A stretch of 64,000 nt of DNA. Origin: Cycas panzhihuaensis. Its lineage: Eukaryota; Cycadophyta. Below, piece after piece: positions 63,330-64,000 of the stretch (positions are counted from its first letter, which is position 1; every line of letters begins with the position of its first letter). A model generated the notes under the pieces. That model made no database searches. It was not told the origin of the DNA and worked only from the letters and a program-made list of their open reading frames with translations. The stretch covers positions 81,165,741 to 81,229,740 of the forward strand of contig CM041465.1 in the NCBI GenBank assembly GCA_023213395.1, in the 5' to 3' direction. A program made the translations under genes and the position numbers.

Positions 63330-63682
63330 ATGACTCTCTTCATCTTTACCGACGACAGAATCCGTAGTAATCCTGGACCTTCTACCACTATATAGATTCT
63401 TCATAGCCCTTCCAGACATGATTTTCTATATTCCAGAATCTTCCTCCCTGAGGCCACCAATAATGAAGCTAAGTACATAGTCGTTATAGAAGGCCTCACT
63501 GATGCACTCCATTTCCATCATGGATCTATTATTCTTCTTTGTGACTCCCAAGTGGTGGTGTCCCATCTCACCCAAGTTTACCAGGTGTGATGCTCTCACT
63601 TGAGAGCTCTCGCTTCAACTACTAGATCCTTGCTGGCTAATTTCCAGTTTGTCAACATCTGATACATCCGCCCACATCCCTC
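63330..63682 (+). pseudogene. Extra RNase H of element C, truncated
   Basis: ATG at 63330; FTDDRIRSNPGPS, NNEAKY and LLCDSQVVVSHLTQVYQV are readable, so three of four acidic positions survive. Stops replace Trp, Arg and Gln codons. The domain is cut before the last Asp (ADSL in D) where it joins LTR sequence at about 63683. Confidence 0.75.
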
Positions 63683-64000
63683 AGCCCCTCCCAGGCCTGC
63701 CACATCACCTTCTAAGGCTCCTGGAACCCAGATTATAGCTATTTTGGCTTTCTAGTCCCGCACTGCTGTAAACTTAGCGGTACTATGAAGTTTACCATGG
63801 TACCGTGAAGTTTACATGGTGCAACTATTACAAGTTATTTTTTAAAACTGTCGTGGTAATTCTCGCTTTTTCCATGGAATTACCATATGGCATCGCGCCT
63901 AGCTTAGCCCTATTCATGCCCTATTCGCTTGTTTAGGGTTGGGATGGGTATAAATCCCAAAACCATCATTATTTTACCTCTCTTAGATCTCTTTTGCTCT
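63683..64000 (+). repeat. 3' LTR of element C, partial
   Basis: From AGCCCCTCCCAGGCCTGCC onward matches 34976-35290 of the C 5' LTR nearly base for base, including the GCTGTAAACTTAGCGGTAC module (about 63763-63781) and the TATA box TATAAATC at 63949. The window ends inside it. Confidence 0.85.
63949..63956 (+). promoter_or_regulatory. TATA box in partial 3' LTR of element C
   Basis: TATAAATC in GGGTATAAATCCCAAAACC, identical to the box in the 5' LTR of C at 35243. Confidence 0.55.

Larger units (their letters stand above)
63078..64000 (+). mobile_element. Element C, 3' portion (resumes after nested D)
   Basis: Begins GTCGCCAAAGGGAATGCTCC, which continues the C sequence interrupted at 47712 when compared with element B. 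It holds the extra RNase H of C and then an LTR segment of the C type running off the window. The end of the RNase H, the internal end and about the first 420 bp of the LTR have been deleted. Confidence 0.75.

Overview
The window is repeat-only plant nuclear DNA. I find no host gene, tRNA, rRNA or organellar segment. It holds stacked, decayed LTR retrotransposons separated by AT-rich intergenic DNA with microsatellites. The lineage markers (Ty3/gypsy elements with 2.5-2.8 kb LTRs, a Tat/Ogre-type primer binding site, a second RNase H, a plant-mobile-domain-like gene) point to a land plant with a large, TE-rich genome, probably a seed plant. The species cannot be named from this sequence.

Layout. 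(1) 254-9798: element A, an old Ty3/gypsy element on the minus strand with 0.65-0.69 kb LTRs that carry 21-bp tandem repeats; remnants of gag, protease, RT, RNase H and integrase are legible. (2) 9799-16413: AT-rich DNA with a probable eroded LTR (about 10250-11560), a (GA)34 array and a 51-bp minisatellite. (3) 16419-30118: element B, a minus-strand Tat-like element with a perfect CCCTC target-site duplication; it keeps gag and protease but has lost RT, RNase H and integrase. (4) 30119-34552: AT-rich DNA and a dead Ty1/copia element cut off by the next insertion. (5) 34553-47712 plus 63078-64000: element C, the most complete Tat-like copy (gag-PR-RT-RH-INT), which inserted into the copia element and is itself split by (6) 47713-63077: element D, a younger Tat-like copy on the plus strand that lacks RT. 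D lies between the two halves of C, flanked by GTCAT/GTCGC.

The main discovery is the shared architecture of B, C and D. Downstream of gag-pol, on the opposite strand, each carries the same three-exon gene. It has its own TATA box 159-160 nt before the ATG, an 8-codon first exon, and introns of 423-475 and 110-113 nt with conserved phases (0, then 1). The encoded protein has about 610 codons: a region resembling the plant mobile domain, an acidic/proline-rich linker, a helical C-terminal part and an Arg/Ser-rich tail. Beyond it, back on the gag-pol strand, lies a separate RNase H domain (D-E-D-D residues readable in B and D) just before the 3' LTR. So the element reads LTR > gag-PR-RT-RH-INT > < antisense intron-containing gene, aRNase H > LTR. 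Introns on the antisense strand cannot be spliced out of the genomic RNA, which would let such a gene survive retrotransposition. All copies here carry stops or frameshifts, so this is a fossil record of the arrangement rather than a working copy.
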